Part shown: in pieces, positions 52,801-64,000 of the stretch
Numbering within the stretch: the stretch's first letter is position 1
Layout of the letters: every line of letters begins with the position of its first letter
NCBI GenBank assembly: GCA_947561585.1
Contig: CANNZV010002618.1
Location: 26,651 to 90,650, forward strand
Direction of reading: 5' to 3'
DNA from: Caprella mutica
Lineage: Eukaryota; Arthropoda; Malacostraca; Amphipoda; Caprellidae
DNA: 64,000 nucleotides
Notes under the pieces: model-generated
The model's database searches: none
The model's input: the letters and a program-made list of their open reading frames with translations, nothing else
Told to the model about the DNA's origin: nothing
Made by a program: the position numbers and the translations under genes

Positions 52801-55800
52801 GGAATACCACCAACAATTTCTTAAAATGTCTACGTTATAAGCTAGGAAAAAGTTTAATGCAGTTCAAGTTTTATGGAACATATGCAAGAGTGGTAGGTAT
52901 TTGTAGGTACCTAATAAAGATATACTTTAACTCTCATCCTGTCTATGACTAACACGTCAAAATGACACTAGGGAAATTTTTGAAGTATTATCTTGATTTG
53001 AGAAAATGTTCTCCCTTAAAAGATAAATATGTGAATAGTGATAACTAGCTAAGATTAATGGAATTTACTTCGAGAAAGTAATTTGCTACTAAAAACTGAA
53101 GGGGAAATGTGTCATTTATTACTTTAGAGTACTCTGTGCGGTGAATGATATTCTAGAGTTAATAGAAAAGAAAAAGAATATTAGAAAAGAAGTGATAGAC
53201 ATGTTAGATTAGACATAGATCTATAAAGCTCTACCTCTAATAGATTAATTTTCATTTCATGTTTTTGATAGGATGTACAAATATAGCAGTTGTGTATAAT
53301 TTAATAGGCAATAGTAAATGAAGCCTACCAAACATAACAATCAAAGACTTCTTATTTCATGAGTATAATGCTAGCGCTATTTCATCAAAACTTGAAAAAG
53401 AAAAGATAAAAATGGTGACAAATAATGATACAATGAGTGAGCGAAATGTACTCAAAGCTTATAGTTTATTAGAAATACTCAAAATAGATGCAATTTGACA
53501 CATTAAAAAAGTGAAATGTTTACAAAATCAAAAAAGTGCCTCACTAAAGTCATTGTACTAGTTTATTATTTGAAAATTAGAGGTCTGAACTGAAGTTGGA
53601 TCTAATGATGTTTATTTTTCATCAACAAAAGTCTGACAAATGTTAGGAAGCAAAGTCAAGTATACACAATGCCTATTAATAATATACTATTTTTAGAAAA
53701 TTTACTAAAGTTTTGTAAAACCTAAGAAAATTGTAAAAATATTGTCCCCAAATATGATTATAAACATTAATCTGAACCATAACAGCTCCAATTTCATAAT
53801 CAGAATGACAATTAAAATAAGGAACACTATGAAATATTCAACAAATAATATTAGGAATTGCAATAGTTAGTCGTTATCGTACTTCAATGCAATATTTTAG
53901 AAAATTAAAGTAATTTGCACATTGGTCCACAATATTGAAATCAGACTGCACCAACATGTCTGCCGCAATATACTCCCATCACCCTAAAAATCTTAGATTT
54001 AACAGCACAACACTGTTCTCAACAAACTATATACTATATTCTCATTACCTAAACAATCAACAGTTTGAGAAATTAGTGGTCCTGAAGAGGATTAATTCCT
54101 AATAGGATTTCAACAGTAAGGATTTCACTTACTGTTGAGAGATTTAGCCGGGGAAGCTCTAGCCGCCTCCTTCTTCTTATTCTTGGGCTTGTTCTTCTTA
54201 TCTTTAGTTTCCTTTTCTTGTGAGAGTTCTGTCAGGTCCTTCTTTATTACGGATTTCGGCTGCTCTGACGCTACCTTGGACTTCTTTTTGTTAGTCTGCT
54301 TCTTATCATCTGGTTTGGTTTCATCAGTTGCAGGTTTGGTGGTTTCATCAGTTGAGGCTTTGGTTTCATCGGTTGCGGTTTTGGTATCTTCATCGGGTTG
54401 GTCGTTACCGTCAGTAGTGAGGTGTTCAGAGGATCCATTGCTCTGCAACTCCTCTTCATACTGCTGCAGCAGCTTAGTCTGCATTTCTTCAGGAATGTCC
54501 ACCTCCGATTGCAGTGCCTCATCTAGTTGGTAAAGTCATTGTACAGACACATGTGTAGTAGGTCTAGAATATAAGCATTTCAATTGCTCTTTCAAATTTA
54601 AAAGACTATCAGAATTTGGACTATCAAAGTCCAATCAAGAAAACAGTCTTGTAGGAATTAAAAGATTTAAAGATAAATCAAGCCAGAGAAATAAATCGGA
54701 AGCAAGCCATGTTAACAACATTAGAAAGCAAACGTGCAAAAGTTAAGAGTTCGGATAGATGAAAACTAATAAATACACATTGAAAGCAAATTATAAATAT
54801 TATGCAGGAAAAGATATTTAGTTCATTTTTAAAAAAAGAGACCCAAAGATGAAAAGGTTTAAAAAAATTAGACCTAATATCTCTACCTGCTATCTTTTAC
54901 CAACAAAATTGAGACCTTAAAAATAGTGATTAAATGAATTCCAACATCACACAAACACTGATGATAACATTGCCTCCACAGATAAAGCGACACTTGGAAT
55001 GTTATTAATATTCCTATTGCGATATTATATGTGTAGATACATATATTTAGTGCGATATTCTAGAGAGTATAATAACTGTGGTGAATAAATTGAGGGAACA
55101 GCTGCTATCAGTTACACATGACTCACCTGGTAAAACACTTGTACAGTATAGAGCTAACCATTGTTATATCATGTTAACATTTATATCTTTGAAGGAAAAA
55201 AAAAAGAAGAGGAAAAAAGAAATAGCTACATATTAAGTTTAAATGTTTCAACATTAATATTTTCTTCAGGAAAGCGAATAAACAGAATTCGTGAAAAGAA
55301 TGTATTTAAGGGGACCGTTCCCGGGAAAAAGGGCAAAATTAAAGAACAAAATTTTATTGTGTAAACAGTTGCTTTTTAACCTTCTAATAGTGTGTGTAAA
55401 ATATCAAAGCTCTCATGTTACTCTAACCCCCTGGGGAGAGGGAGAAAGGGGACCGGGGGGTAGGGAGTCAATATGTACTCTATCGTAATAATTAATTATC
55501 TCGCTATATCTGGTATCTAACGTGCCACTAATCAGATGCAAACTAAGGTATGCCCCCTCAGTTACCCGCAAACCTTCACAGGAGTCGTACGCAGCATGTC
55601 AGATTATCAAACTTTGAATGGGATTTTCTATTAGTTCAGAGATCTAAAAATCTTGTAATTCAAAAGCCTAAGGCGTTTAAAATTTTGAAGCTACAGCATT
55701 GCAATTCTTTGCATTCGATTCTCCCAAGAATTCTCTACAAACTCTGGAAGAGTTTTATTCAATTTTAGAATAATTTTTCAAAATATTGAATTTTGAAATT

Positions 55801-58800
55801 TATACTTTTTCATTTTTTTTTCACTAAAAAATTCGAAAACCACTTCGAAAAATCAAAAAAACGCTTCCACAGCTTGTAGAGAATCTTGTGGAGAATCGAA
55901 TGCAAAAACCATAATGTCATAGCTACAAAATTGTAGTATCCATTTATTAATTTACACACTGTTCGAAAAAATGTCATGACACAAAAACATCTTAGAATTC
56001 ATTTTAATATGTGTACAAAGTTTCACAACCGTAGCTTCAATAATAAAAAAAACTTTTCAAAATCTGGAAACGGTGCCCTTTATGCATTTTTATTCTAAAA
56101 AAAATTCAGATGACTCACTGACAATTATTATGGCTAAAATATTCAAGTCCTTTGTTTGTTATTTTAAATCAGCTTTCTAATAATATTTACTTATTTAGGG
56201 GTCATTGACTTTTACCAGCAGAAGTAAAGTGGTTTATTTCTCACAACAGCTGGCAATGATTCATTGTCATGTGATGCCAGATAGTCATTTTAGAAATGAA
56301 CTATTGGCGTTTATTTTTAAAACAGAGTTAATAATAGCTTTTAATAAGTAGTTATGATATGAAAAATGCTAAAAAGGAAAACGTTATTGATGTGGCTTCA
56401 AGTAATCAGACACAATAGCAAAATTAGTGACGAAAATAATAAATACTTTTTTCATTGTGTTGGAAATATTTCAGATGGTGTAACAAATATTTGTCTTGAC
56501 TAGATCTGAACCATGCGTCTAACTGTGCATATCGTGTTCTAGATTAGAACATGTATGAAGTGAAGGGTACGCAGAACAGAAAAGAAAACAAGGGACTTTG
56601 TAGTAGCAGTCAGAGATGATAGAAAATGAGCTCATGGATGCAGAAAAGTTACAGTGCGACTCTAGTTAATTAACAGGGAGTGTAATGGAATAAAAGGTTT
56701 ATCTAATTAAATGAATGACACACATAGAAAATAAAACATCTTTTAAACAGTATAAACTGAGTAAGGGGGAAAATCACCAGAGAAAAGATGGGAAAATCAC
56801 CAGAGACTAGAGGGGAAAATCACCAGAGAAAAGATGGGAAAATCACCAGAGACAAGAGGGGAAAATCACCAGAGACTAGAGGGGAAAATCACCAGAGACT
56901 AGAGGGGAAAATCACCAGAGACTAGAGGGGAAAATCACCAGAGACTAGAGGGGAAAATCACCAGAGACTAGAGGGGAAAAACACAAGACATAGAGTATTT
57001 ACTCACCATCTTCCCATTTGATCTGTTCATTGAGGGGAATGTTAGCTCTGTCACTGATAGCCTTCCTCTTCTCCTCTTTCCTCTGCATGCAGTGGACTAG
57101 GTAGAAATATCTGTGCCAGAACAGAGAGTGGGAAACCTGAAACAAAATACACAATTAACACTCAAAGTAGACTAAAAAGATATTCTAATTTAGTGGGGGT
57201 TCAACCTCTGATTCGGAACCAAAGGCAATAGCTCTGACGTTAAAAGTAAATTTAAATAATAGACTCTTAAGAAGCAGTCAGAAAGTATAGTGGCTCCATA
57301 AGAGAGGGTTGTTATAACCTGCTCTTTTCTTTAATAGTTACTATAGTAATCATCTTTTAGACTAAATTACTTTAGAAATTTGATCATAGTAGAGGTTATA
57401 TCAAAGTTATATATATCCCATTTCACAAATTCACTGAGAGCAATGGAGTTAAACATAACTATAAACCTAAATTATTGAAAAGGGAACTTAGAAAGTTAAC
57501 CTGAGGGCTTTTCTCACCTGAGTAGGAACTAAGTTGGTAAAGTGTTTGTGTAGAGGTTTGCAGGTCACCAATAAATCAGCCATTTCTATTTGTTTGCTGT
57601 CCATATCAAAATTCTCCAGCCACGAGTTATAATCTTCTTCATCGAGAGGTTCTTGCAGGAATGTGTCGGCTTCTTTGATTTGGGTGTAAATGTTGGCCTG
57701 AAATGTGAGGGAAAATAGAATGAAGGATATTTACCATAGAAGGAAATACTAGAGATATAGTTCAGATGTTGATGTGAAACTTTAGATGTTAGCCAATTGA
57801 GAAAAGAGGAAAAACGTTTTAAAATTATATTAATTAGCTATATCTAATAGCTACATATCACTAGTTCAAACCAAAACATTACAAAATATTGAACTTTTAT
57901 CTATGGAAATTAGCAACCAAATAAAAAATTTAGTTTAACATGTTCAAGGCCCAGAGCTTAAATACTCGTATGTTCGCAACCCGATCATGGGCCCTTATCC
58001 ATGGTTTTAAAATATGCATTTATTTGAAATTATTTCTTTGTCAATCTTGTTTATAACCTCAGTAAAGTAATATGTGAATAGACATGTGGATATTTCAGTC
58101 AAAGGCCATAATGCGGAATAGTTTACTGATTGGCAGTAAGGAAATGGATAGAATATTCACACAAGAACACACACCTATAGCTAGGGCTGTGAACATGTTA
58201 AAGAAAAATTAGAGTTACTGAGAGCAATGACTGACCTCTAGTCTGGATAGCATCACTGGCTGCTGATTGCAAATAACAAAAGCTTCCTCATCGCTATCAT
58301 CAGGAGGAGGTGTGAAAACATCTGCAACGTGAGACAAAAACCCACCAACTGACTTCTTAACAGTGCTGGCTGTACTGTCGTCCTCATCGAGCTTTAGCTT
58401 AGTCTTGAGGGCAGAAGCTGTAGAGGAGACCATTGTGGATGTCTCCTCCGATACAACTTTGGTGAACTCATCAATGTCATTCTTGACAAACTCCAACACT
58501 TCTGAAGACTGAGCCACCACTTTGTCTTTGGCCGTCTGAATCCATCCCCACCAACTCTCTTCAGTGCTTCTGAGTGGTGAAAGCAAACTAAATTATAGAG
58601 AAGTTAAAATAGAACGTTTGCATTACTGATCACGATTCAAATTAGCTGACTATTGAAATTTTCTAATCAGCATACAATTTAATAATTTTTTAATGTTTTA
58701 AATTAACTATATAGGTATATTAGAAAAATCAGCAAAACAAGGAGTAATAATAATACAAATTAAATGTATTAAAAATAAACTGAAATCATGCAGAGCTAGC

Positions 58801-58872
58801 TAGAATAAATTGAAGACTGCCTGAGAGTATAGAATTGGAATAATCGATATCTTACCCATAGAAAAGAGACAT
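49875..58872 (-). CDS. BSDC1: BSD domain-containing protein 1
   Basis: Transcript-order coding exons: 58856-58872, 58236-58569, 57518-57697, 57007-57136, 54133-54522, 50544-50641 and 49875-49898, giving 1173 nt (390 aa) with consistent phases. The N-terminus SWWGWIQTAKDKVVAQSSEV and the VLEFVKNDIDEFTKVV segment match vertebrate BSDC1. The BSD domain (roughly residues 135-195) has PLHKHFTNLVPTQVSHSLFW then HRYFY, with the FW signature. Exon 5 is low-complexity (ATDETK repeats and a Lys-rich tract). The 24-nt last exon gives GDWETWE, like the EWEDWE end of human BSDC1, which fixes the gene's end. BSD domains also occur in TFIIH p62 and synapse-associated proteins; BSDC1's role is not established. 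The first coding exon is 17 nt and lies before a 286-bp intron. Confidence 0.93.
50210..50473. mobile_element. hAT-like MITE with TAGGGATG ends, BSDC1 last intron
   Basis: TAGGGATGGGAC at the left and GTCATCCCTA at the right are inverted ends. Words such as AGTATCGGTACCGG and GGTATCTCTATCGG repeat inside. Flanks CCACAAAT and GCACAATT agree at six of eight positions, fitting an aged 8-bp duplication. It resembles 43943-44079. Confidence 0.6.
51847..52434. mobile_element. Mariner-type MITE carrying a nested insertion
   Basis: The ends CAGTGT(C/G)... with AAAAAATGTA(C/T)CCACTG in inverted orientation lie beside TA. Removing the nested element 51947-52364 and one 8-bp copy leaves about 162 bp, a usual MITE size. 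It lies in the 3.5-kb BSDC1 intron between 50642 and 54132. Confidence 0.75.
51947..52364. mobile_element. 418-bp hAT-like phrase-repeat element with perfect 8-bp duplication
   Basis: The ends GGAGCAAGTA and TACTTGCTCC are inverted, and the flanks CAACATAT (51939-51946 and 52365-52372) are a perfect 8-bp duplication. The phrase GTAAAGATAACGGACCAG occurs about five times near the ends, and a final inverted GTTATCTTTACTTGCTCC closes the element. Relics lie at about 3440-3520. Confidence 0.88.
52435..54132. other. Rest of the large BSDC1 intron
   Basis: AT-rich sequence, no gene or clear repeat seen. Confidence 0.35.
55298..56092. mobile_element. About 0.8-kb foldback element in a BSDC1 intron
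   Basis: Outer words AAGGGGACCGTTCCC and GGAAACGGTGCCCTT are imperfect inverse complements. Around the centre, GCATTCGATTCTCC ... ATTCTCTACAA...CT at about 55712-55755 is mirrored at 55865-55905, extending to words such as GAAGCTACAGCATTG. Arms and centre together suggest one long foldback MITE. No target duplication was confirmed. Confidence 0.55.
56600..56680 (+). repeat. Fragment of dispersed repeat family G
   Basis: GAGCTCATGGATGCAGAAAAG matches the inverse of the 42110-42420 copy. Only a short part is kept. Confidence 0.45.
56767..56990. repeat. 23-bp tandem repeat abutting a BSDC1 splice donor
   Basis: Nine to ten copies of AGGGGAAAATCACCAGAGAC plus TAG, with two alternating early variants (AAAGATGGG). 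It ends about 15-20 bp from the donor of exon 57007-57136. Confidence 0.92.
57185..57300 (+). repeat. Dispersed repeat family G in a BSDC1 intron
   Basis: GGAACCAAAGGCAATAGCTC, TGACGTTAAAAGTAAATTTA and GCAGTCAGAAAGTATAGTGG then CTCC match 12860-12995. Confidence 0.6.
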
Positions 58873-59182
58873 AGCTCCTGATCCAATAAAGCTGCATGTA
58901 AACAAATAAATAAAATGTATGGTAAATATACTCAAGAGACTATCAGAAAAATTAGTCAGTCATATATATTAATGGCAACTGTGATTGTCTCCTTGATAGC
59001 CTTTTAATTACATAGCTAATAATAAGTAAAGAGTATATATTGGAAATAGATGGACATACAATTCGTAATAGTTACAAATCATATATTTGTAAACCTAGCT
59101 CCATATAGGGAGATTCAGAATTTTTCAGCACAGAAATATTTTTAAAAATCCCAACTCAGCAGACTGGGTCAATTGTCATGAT
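58873..59182. other. Region upstream of BSDC1
   Basis: AT-rich; the BSDC1 promoter or 5' UTR is expected here but no certain element was seen. A solitary CAGACTGGGTC word occurs near 59160. Confidence 0.35.
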
Positions 59183-59530
59183 ACGGGCTGCGGAGTCGGT
59201 ACATAAAATGTTCAACTCCGACTCCTTTATTTTGAATTTATAGACTCCGACTCCTTTATAAAGAATTTCACCAACTCCTCGACTGTGACTCCAACAAACA
59301 GATTTACAGTATTTTTATAAGCGATATTGAGTCATTTGAGTGTTTAAAACTATGAATATTGATTTAATTCATATCTATGAGCAGTTATTAGTTATTATTA
59401 GTTCAACAAATAAAATAGACCTAAATTTTTGTGACTTATATCTATAGCTTGGAGTTGGGAGTCTGTACAAATTTAAGACTCCTGACTCCGACTCCACCAA
59501 AAAAGCTTTGACTCCGACTCCACAGGCCTG
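59183..59530. mobile_element. hAT-like MITE of the GGAGTCGGAGTC type, with 8-bp duplication
   Basis: The ends (CGGGCTGCGGAGTCGG and CTCCACAGGCCTG) are inverted, and the flank GTCATGAT is repeated perfectly (59175-59182 and 59531-59538; the match extends to a ninth base). Many GACTCCGACTCC words face each other from the two sides. Elements with this phrase are a familiar hAT MITE type in animal genomes. Confidence 0.85.
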
Positions 59531-60061
59531 GTCATGATAGTTTAAGAATACTCGAGATTAATCATTTTTATGAAAAAATCGGATCTCTCGTATATTATGC
59601 ACCCCAGTACATGTACATTTAGGGGTTTGTAATCTACAGCAAAGAACTTAGGGTTCGACGATCCTAGGAATCTGTGTAGCTAATCATTTTCGGACAATAA
59701 AATGTAATCTTGACATGTAAATTCTCAAATATAATCATCAGCTGAAATAAGTCAAATAACAATGCTATAAAAAATTAACAATATATAATAAAATTAGAAA
59801 ATGTCTGAACTGACAACTAGTTAGGAGTCTCAGAGTTGATAATTTATATTCTTTAATTCGTCAGTCTACTTGAGTACTTTCCATGTTTCAAAGTAATAAA
59901 TATGGCACATTTAAAATATTTAAAGAGAAATTTGACTCTCAAGTGAAGAATTCTAACTTAAAAACATAATTTCACTGCTTGTTTGAGTTGTTTCAATTGT
60001 TTGATACATTTAATCCTCTTTTATCATTTTATGAGAGTGAATAAATATTATTACTTGTTTT

Positions 60062-60252
60062 ACAACTTACAAAGTGTTTGTAGAGATCTCTTATTCTGTT
60101 TGTAGCAAAATTAATTTAAATATAGTTAAATAGGGATCAATTCAGAAGTGTTTGTAGCAAAACTAATGTAAATATAGGAAATAATTCAAAATTGTTCAGA
60201 GAGAATATCCTAAATATCTCCCATATTCTTTATTCTACTGTTCTACAGACTG
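60062..60252 (+). repeat. CAGACTGG-ended repeat (group F), copy 1
   Basis: GTTTGTAGAGATCTCTTATT, GTAGCAAAATTAAT, TTCAAAATTGTT and ATATCTCCCATATTCT then CTACAGACTGG match 60740-60918. The left end is not defined. Confidence 0.6.
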
Positions 60253-60327
60253 GACTGACTCCAACATGTTTCCAAATTCCAATTTCTTCCCTCAGAACCA
60301 GTCTGCAAAGCCTGCACAATCACTCTC

Positions 60328-60487
60328 CCAGTCTGAAAAGTAGGTCTTCTCAGACCCAGGATATTTTACAGAAATTAGGATTTGGACGCAGCAAATGTGA
60401 AATAACTGTATAACATGGTAACATAGGAATTAAATAGGATTGTGGCGCAGGATTAATCCACAAATCCAACTGTACTTTTCAGACTGG
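60328..60487. mobile_element. 160-bp CCAGTCTG-ended element (group B)
   Basis: CCAGTCTGAAAAGTA and TACTTTTCAGACTGG are perfect 15-bp inverted ends. Flanks TCACTCTC and TCACTGTC agree at seven of eight positions. The interior includes CAGACCCAGGATATTTTAC and a CATGGTAACATAGGAATTAA word of the shared core. Confidence 0.75.
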
Positions 60488-60739
60488 TCACTGTCCAGAT
60501 ATTTTATTCTTGGGGCAATATCTTTCTAAAGATTTTCAAATTTCTAACCAAAATGACCTGTTGGCTGTTATGACCAAATATCTCAAAAAAACTCTCCAAT
60601 AATAATAATTACATGTAAAGATAGGAATTAATTAGAAAATTGTAATGGGATATTTCAGGAGATCAATTTCATAATTTCAAGGCCTCAATAGTCAACTGAT
60701 AAACTTCACAACTTCACCCATCTTTTACAATTGGCCAGT

Positions 60740-60918
60740 CTGCAGATACTGATAATTTGTTTGTAGAGATCTCTTATTCTTTTCGTAGCAAAATTAATGT
60801 AAATATTAAAATATAAGGATTGATTCAGAAGTATTAGAAGCAAAATTAATGTAAATATAGGAATTAATTCAAAATTGTTTGGAGAGAATATCCCAAATAT
60901 CTCCCATATTCTGCAGAC
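60740..60918 (+). repeat. CAGACTGG-ended repeat (group F), copy 2
   Basis: It parallels 60062-60252 through its length, with two units of GCAAAATTAATGTAAATAT type, ending in ATTCTGCAGACTGG. Confidence 0.6.
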
Positions 60919-61043
60919 TGGCCTCCAAAATAATTTGTAATATTGATAGCAATGATAGGGATAAATATCAAAAATACTCAGTAACTCAAGATAGATTTAA
61001 TATTACAAGAAACTTATAGAAAGAAGAAAAGTCAGGCGTCAGC

Positions 61044-61348
61044 CCAGTCTGCAGAATGTGTCTCTTCTCCCGCAGAGATTTTAATTTGAGAGACTGTTAC
61101 TCTCTGACTCTCAGTAGCAGATACAGAATCTCCCGCATCTAAATTAATGGTAACATAGGAATTAATTCAAAATCTCCCGCAGCTAAATTAATGGTAACAT
61201 AGGAATTAATTCAAAATCTCCCGCAGCTAAATTAATGGTAACATAGGAATTAATTCAAGATCTCCCGCAGAGATCCCCAATTTCTAAAAATTCAATCAAA
61301 AACTCCCGCAGAGAGTTTTGGAAAAATGTTCCATATTCTGTAGACTGG
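61044..61348 (-). mobile_element. CCAGTCTG-ended element (group A), intact copy with 8-bp duplication
   Basis: The ends CCAGTCTGCAGAATGTG and CATATTCTGTAGACTGG are inverted, and the flanks GCGTCAGC (61036-61043 and 61349-61356) are a perfect 8-bp duplication. Three tandem 44-bp units (GGTAACATAGGAATTAATTC followed by AAAATCTCCCGCAGCT) lie inside; sister copies have two. Confidence 0.88.
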
Positions 61349-61371
61349 GCGTCAGCCAAATTTATTAATTT

Positions 61372-61427
61372 ACCCAGTCTGAAGAATATGGAACATTTTT
61401 CTAAGACTCTCTGCGCCAGACTGGAAA
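61372..61427 (+). repeat. Internally deleted group A element
   Basis: CCAGTCTGAAGAATATGGAA followed by AGACTCTCTGCG and then directly CCAGACTGG. It looks like a group A element reduced to its left end and a terminal word. Confidence 0.5.
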
Positions 61428-61587
61428 ACATAAATTGAAACAGAGTTACTCCAAAATTCATGCATTCCCATTAGTGATTTTTATCATCACAACAAGCACG
61501 ATTGTGAAGCATAAATGACTTATTTTACATCAGTTTTCACTGCGGAGTTGAAATTTATAAAATAATTTACTGATTTCTGCATTTTTT

Positions 61588-61833
61588 CCAGATTGTATTT
61601 GGTGGTAAATTCCAAGGATATATCGGGAGATATTCAATTTCTCTAATAAAAAAATCCCTGCAATGTCAGAGGATATTTAGCTATTAATTCCTATATTACC
61701 ATTAATTTTGGGAGGGGAAACTGGAAAAATGTTGGAGGACTAGACAAATTGATGAAAAATGTTAGCAGCTATTTCTCAGATTTTCGAAAAAGACAAAAAG
61801 TCAGAGGAGTTCAGTGCACCAAATACAAACTGG
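61588..61833. mobile_element. 246-bp CCAGATTG-ended element (group D) with 8-bp duplication
   Basis: CCAGATTGTATTTGGTG and CACCAAATACAAACTGG are inverted ends with one mismatch. The flanks CATTTTTT (61580-61587 and 61834-61841) form a perfect though low-complexity 8-bp repeat. A CCTATATTACCATTAATTTT core is present inside. Confidence 0.78.
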
Positions 61834-61912
61834 CATTTTTTAGGGTTAAAATGAGTAATTTTTGTTCATTCTAAATTCTTAACAGAGTTACTAGTCAATC
61901 TGAAATGAGTTA

Positions 61913-62153
61913 TTATTCCACTCTGGTCTCTGCGGGAGTTTTTGATTGAATTTTAGAAATTTGAGATCTCTGCGGGAGATCTTGAATTAATTCCTATGTT
62001 ACCATTAATTTAGCTGCGGGAGATTTCGAATTAATTCCTATGTTACCATTAATTTAGCTGCGGGAGATTCTGAAACTGCTACTGAAAATCAGAGAGTAAC
62101 CGTCTCTCAAATTAAAATCTCTGCGGGAGTAGAGACGCATTCTGCAGACTGGT
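61913..62153 (+). mobile_element. Group A element, third copy
   Basis: GCGGGAGTTTTTGATTGAAT, two units of CCTATGTTACCATTAATTTA then GCTGCGGGAG, and the end ATTCTGCAGACTGG. The left end is diverged or truncated. Confidence 0.7.
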
Positions 62154-63202
62154 AATTTACCATACCTAAAATTATAAATATATATTACAATCTGGCCACT
62201 CTTCATAAGGACAAATTGGCTCCTAAAAATTAACTAGTAACAGTGACTCTCAAAGATTTAAAATTGAGGCAGAACCAGACTGCCAGTGAGTCAGAGACAG
62301 GCTAAGGGCCATACTCATAATAGGCTACTTCTTCCAATTTAACACTTTTTATACCGCTACAGAATGGATAAAGTATGAATCAATAAACAGGAAATCTTTG
62401 ACATCATTTATATTTACTAATTTACAGAGACTGAAGGAATTTCAAGGAACAGGAAAACCGAAAATGAAACTCTACTCTAGAAGCACTGCACAGTCAAATT
62501 GAGTCTGTCATTGACCGTTGCTAAATAAATATTAGCATGAATTTTAAATATCAAACTTCATAACATGGCTAGTTATCTCAATGCTAAACTATGAAAACAC
62601 TTAATGTAAGAAAATGAATATGTAATGTCGAGTTTATTTCATACTACGCACTTTTCTGCCATGATGTCGTCGTGTTAACCTCTGTTTTGAGTGCAGCTGA
62701 GTAACAATAACATTGCACAGCTGCCCTTTAGAAGTGTTGCCATCGCTTCAGAGGGAATATCAAAAGAAACTCTTACTTATATTAATATCAATTAAAATCC
62801 AGTAGCTTCATATACGAGGATAATATGTTTGGGCCGTGTATCTATCTTTTCAGTTTTATTTTAAAAAACATTATTGAATTCAAAGGTGTATATGTATAGC
62901 AGCTATAGACAGAAACCACTGACCTAGCTAGTGTATTTTTCATTTATTCCTCTGATTATGAAAACGCACGATCATTACAGGTCCTCTCCAGGATCAGGAT
63001 AAAATGAGGTTAATACAAAATATTATAAAACTAAAGTGTAGGATCATTAATCTGCAAACTGGATAAAATATGGTTCAGTATATATCAATTTCTATGCTAT
63101 TAAAGTAGTTTTTAATACTCTGTGTGCAACAATTGTACGAAACACTAATCTGACGCTGAAGAAAAAGATTCGACACTCATTGTTTTGATTTCCAATTTGA
63201 TT
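62154..63202. other. Spacer without recognised gene
   Basis: AT-rich. One end-like word, CAGGTCCTCTCCAGG, near 62980 resembles the ends of 3607-4208. Confidence 0.3.
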
Positions 63203-63402
63203 TTTTTTTTATTTCAATTGTTTCCTGAAATATATTAAAGTTTCTATAATAAGTTTCTTCAATTTTCTGCCCTCACAAGAATATTGTAACGATACCATAT
63301 ACATGTTGGTATCGTTACAATATTATATATTCCTGTGAGGGCATAAAATTGAAAAAACCTATTATAGAAACTTTTATATATTTCAGGAAACAATTGAAAA
63401 AA
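63203..63402. mobile_element. 200-bp near-perfect hairpin element
   Basis: CAATTGTTTCCTGAAATATA, TTAAAGTTTCTATAATA, CTGCCCTCACA and ACGATACCA are mirrored around a centre near 63305. It has the form of a foldback MITE. A single arm is preserved at about 3870-3945. Confidence 0.75.
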
Positions 63403-63689
63403 ACATTACCGTATGTTTGTAAAGCCTGATCAGGTGTTTTACTCTATTCTAATTTGGATGCAATTATATACCATTCTAAGTTACAATAAATATTATCTTA
63501 ATTGTGATAGTTAATCAGCAATTGGCCAACCTTTACATATATATTTACCAAGTCTTAAACATCTCTCTTTTGTGATTTTGAACAGTCAATGTAAAACAAA
63601 AATCAAATAAAAGAGTATATTCTCAAGTTTTATTCAGTATATAACAAGTGTTTGAAATCGTTACCGCTGTGCTTAATACAGAGATTAAT

Positions 63690-64000
63690 ACTTTTTTTTC
63701 TAAATTAGCGATTACTGCAACTAATATATTTTGGTTACTTCACGTATTATTTGCTTCAAGTTTTCAATCATGCTCGGTTTCTATTTGAATACATTCTCTT
63801 TAACATATATAAGAGATAAAATCCAAAGGTGAAAGGTCAAGGGACTTAGTTGGACAGAGAAAACGGTTCGGTGCGAAATAATCTTGTCCTCGAAGTGATT
63901 TTTCAACTAGTCTCCCAGCAAACATGAATGTATCTATTCGATGTCTAAACGACTCTGTATAACCTCTCTTCCGACATCGAAGACCAGTAACAAATTAGAC
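63690..64000 (-). pseudogene. Tc1/mariner-type transposase relic at the window edge
   Basis: Minus-strand translation with breaks gives SLDLSPLDFIS, where active relatives have SPDLTPLDFFLW, followed by KENVFK and ENLKQIIREV words typical of the transposase C-terminus. Stops and frameshifts are present, and the piece runs off the window. Confidence 0.5.

Noticed and set aside
54135..54533. 132-codon plus-strand frame
   Set aside because: It is antisense to BSDC1 exon 5, whose splice phases and content fit the gene.

Overview
The window is nuclear DNA of an animal: AT-rich, with intron-containing genes for conserved metazoan proteins and a dense, layered load of transposable elements. Four host genes can be followed exon by exon: SETD9 (+, 5701-8228), a PAR-family bZIP transcription factor of the HLF/TEF/DBP/Pdp1 type (-, 10760 to about 25422), PCCB, the beta subunit of mitochondrial propionyl-CoA carboxylase (+, 41510-47949), and BSDC1, a BSD-domain protein (-, 49875-58872). 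All four give uninterrupted reading frames across splice sites whose phases agree, so they look intact. The sequence does not name the species; the AT richness, TAGCTAGC-rich spacers and repeat style would suit a marine invertebrate, perhaps a sponge or another early-branching animal, but that is only a guess.

Layout. 1-5.2 kb holds repeats only, including an 876-bp element with a perfect 8-bp target duplication. 5.7-8.2 kb is SETD9, convergent with the PAR bZIP gene, whose proposed 9.6-kb first intron holds several transposons. 25.5-25.8 kb is a candidate promoter that lies inside an inverted repeat carrying two CRE octamers. 26.8-28.9 kb is a 22-bp minisatellite of about 95 copies. 29.1-34.8 kb is a nest of DNA elements and an 18-bp array. 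34.93-40.91 kb is a Ty3/gypsy LTR retroelement on the minus strand, deleted for integrase and nearly all of its 3' LTR, in which gag and pol share one frame separated by a single UGA followed by CUAG. 41.5-58.9 kb holds PCCB and BSDC1, convergent, with MITEs in their introns. 59-64 kb is again repeats, ending in a mariner-type transposase relic.

The most striking signal is the non-coding fraction. At least eight short elements without coding capacity carry perfect or near-perfect 8-bp target duplications, as hAT-superfamily transposition would leave. Many are built from a short phrase repeated several times near both ends, inverted between ends (for example GGCGCACCAC, GTCCGACGCCC, GGGTGGAATATAC, GACTCCGACTCC, AAAGATAACGGACC). 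One group shares CCAGTCTG...CAGACTGG ends and, in several members, the core CCTATGTTACCATTAA, but has exchangeable interiors. Several elements sit inside others: mariner in a hAT-like element twice, a hAT-like element in a mariner MITE, a LINE piece in a TTAA-flanked foldback element, and a hAT-like element in a minisatellite. No operon, tRNA, rRNA or CRISPR array was seen. The genes are ordinary single-copy housekeeping or regulatory genes with no evident functional link to one another.
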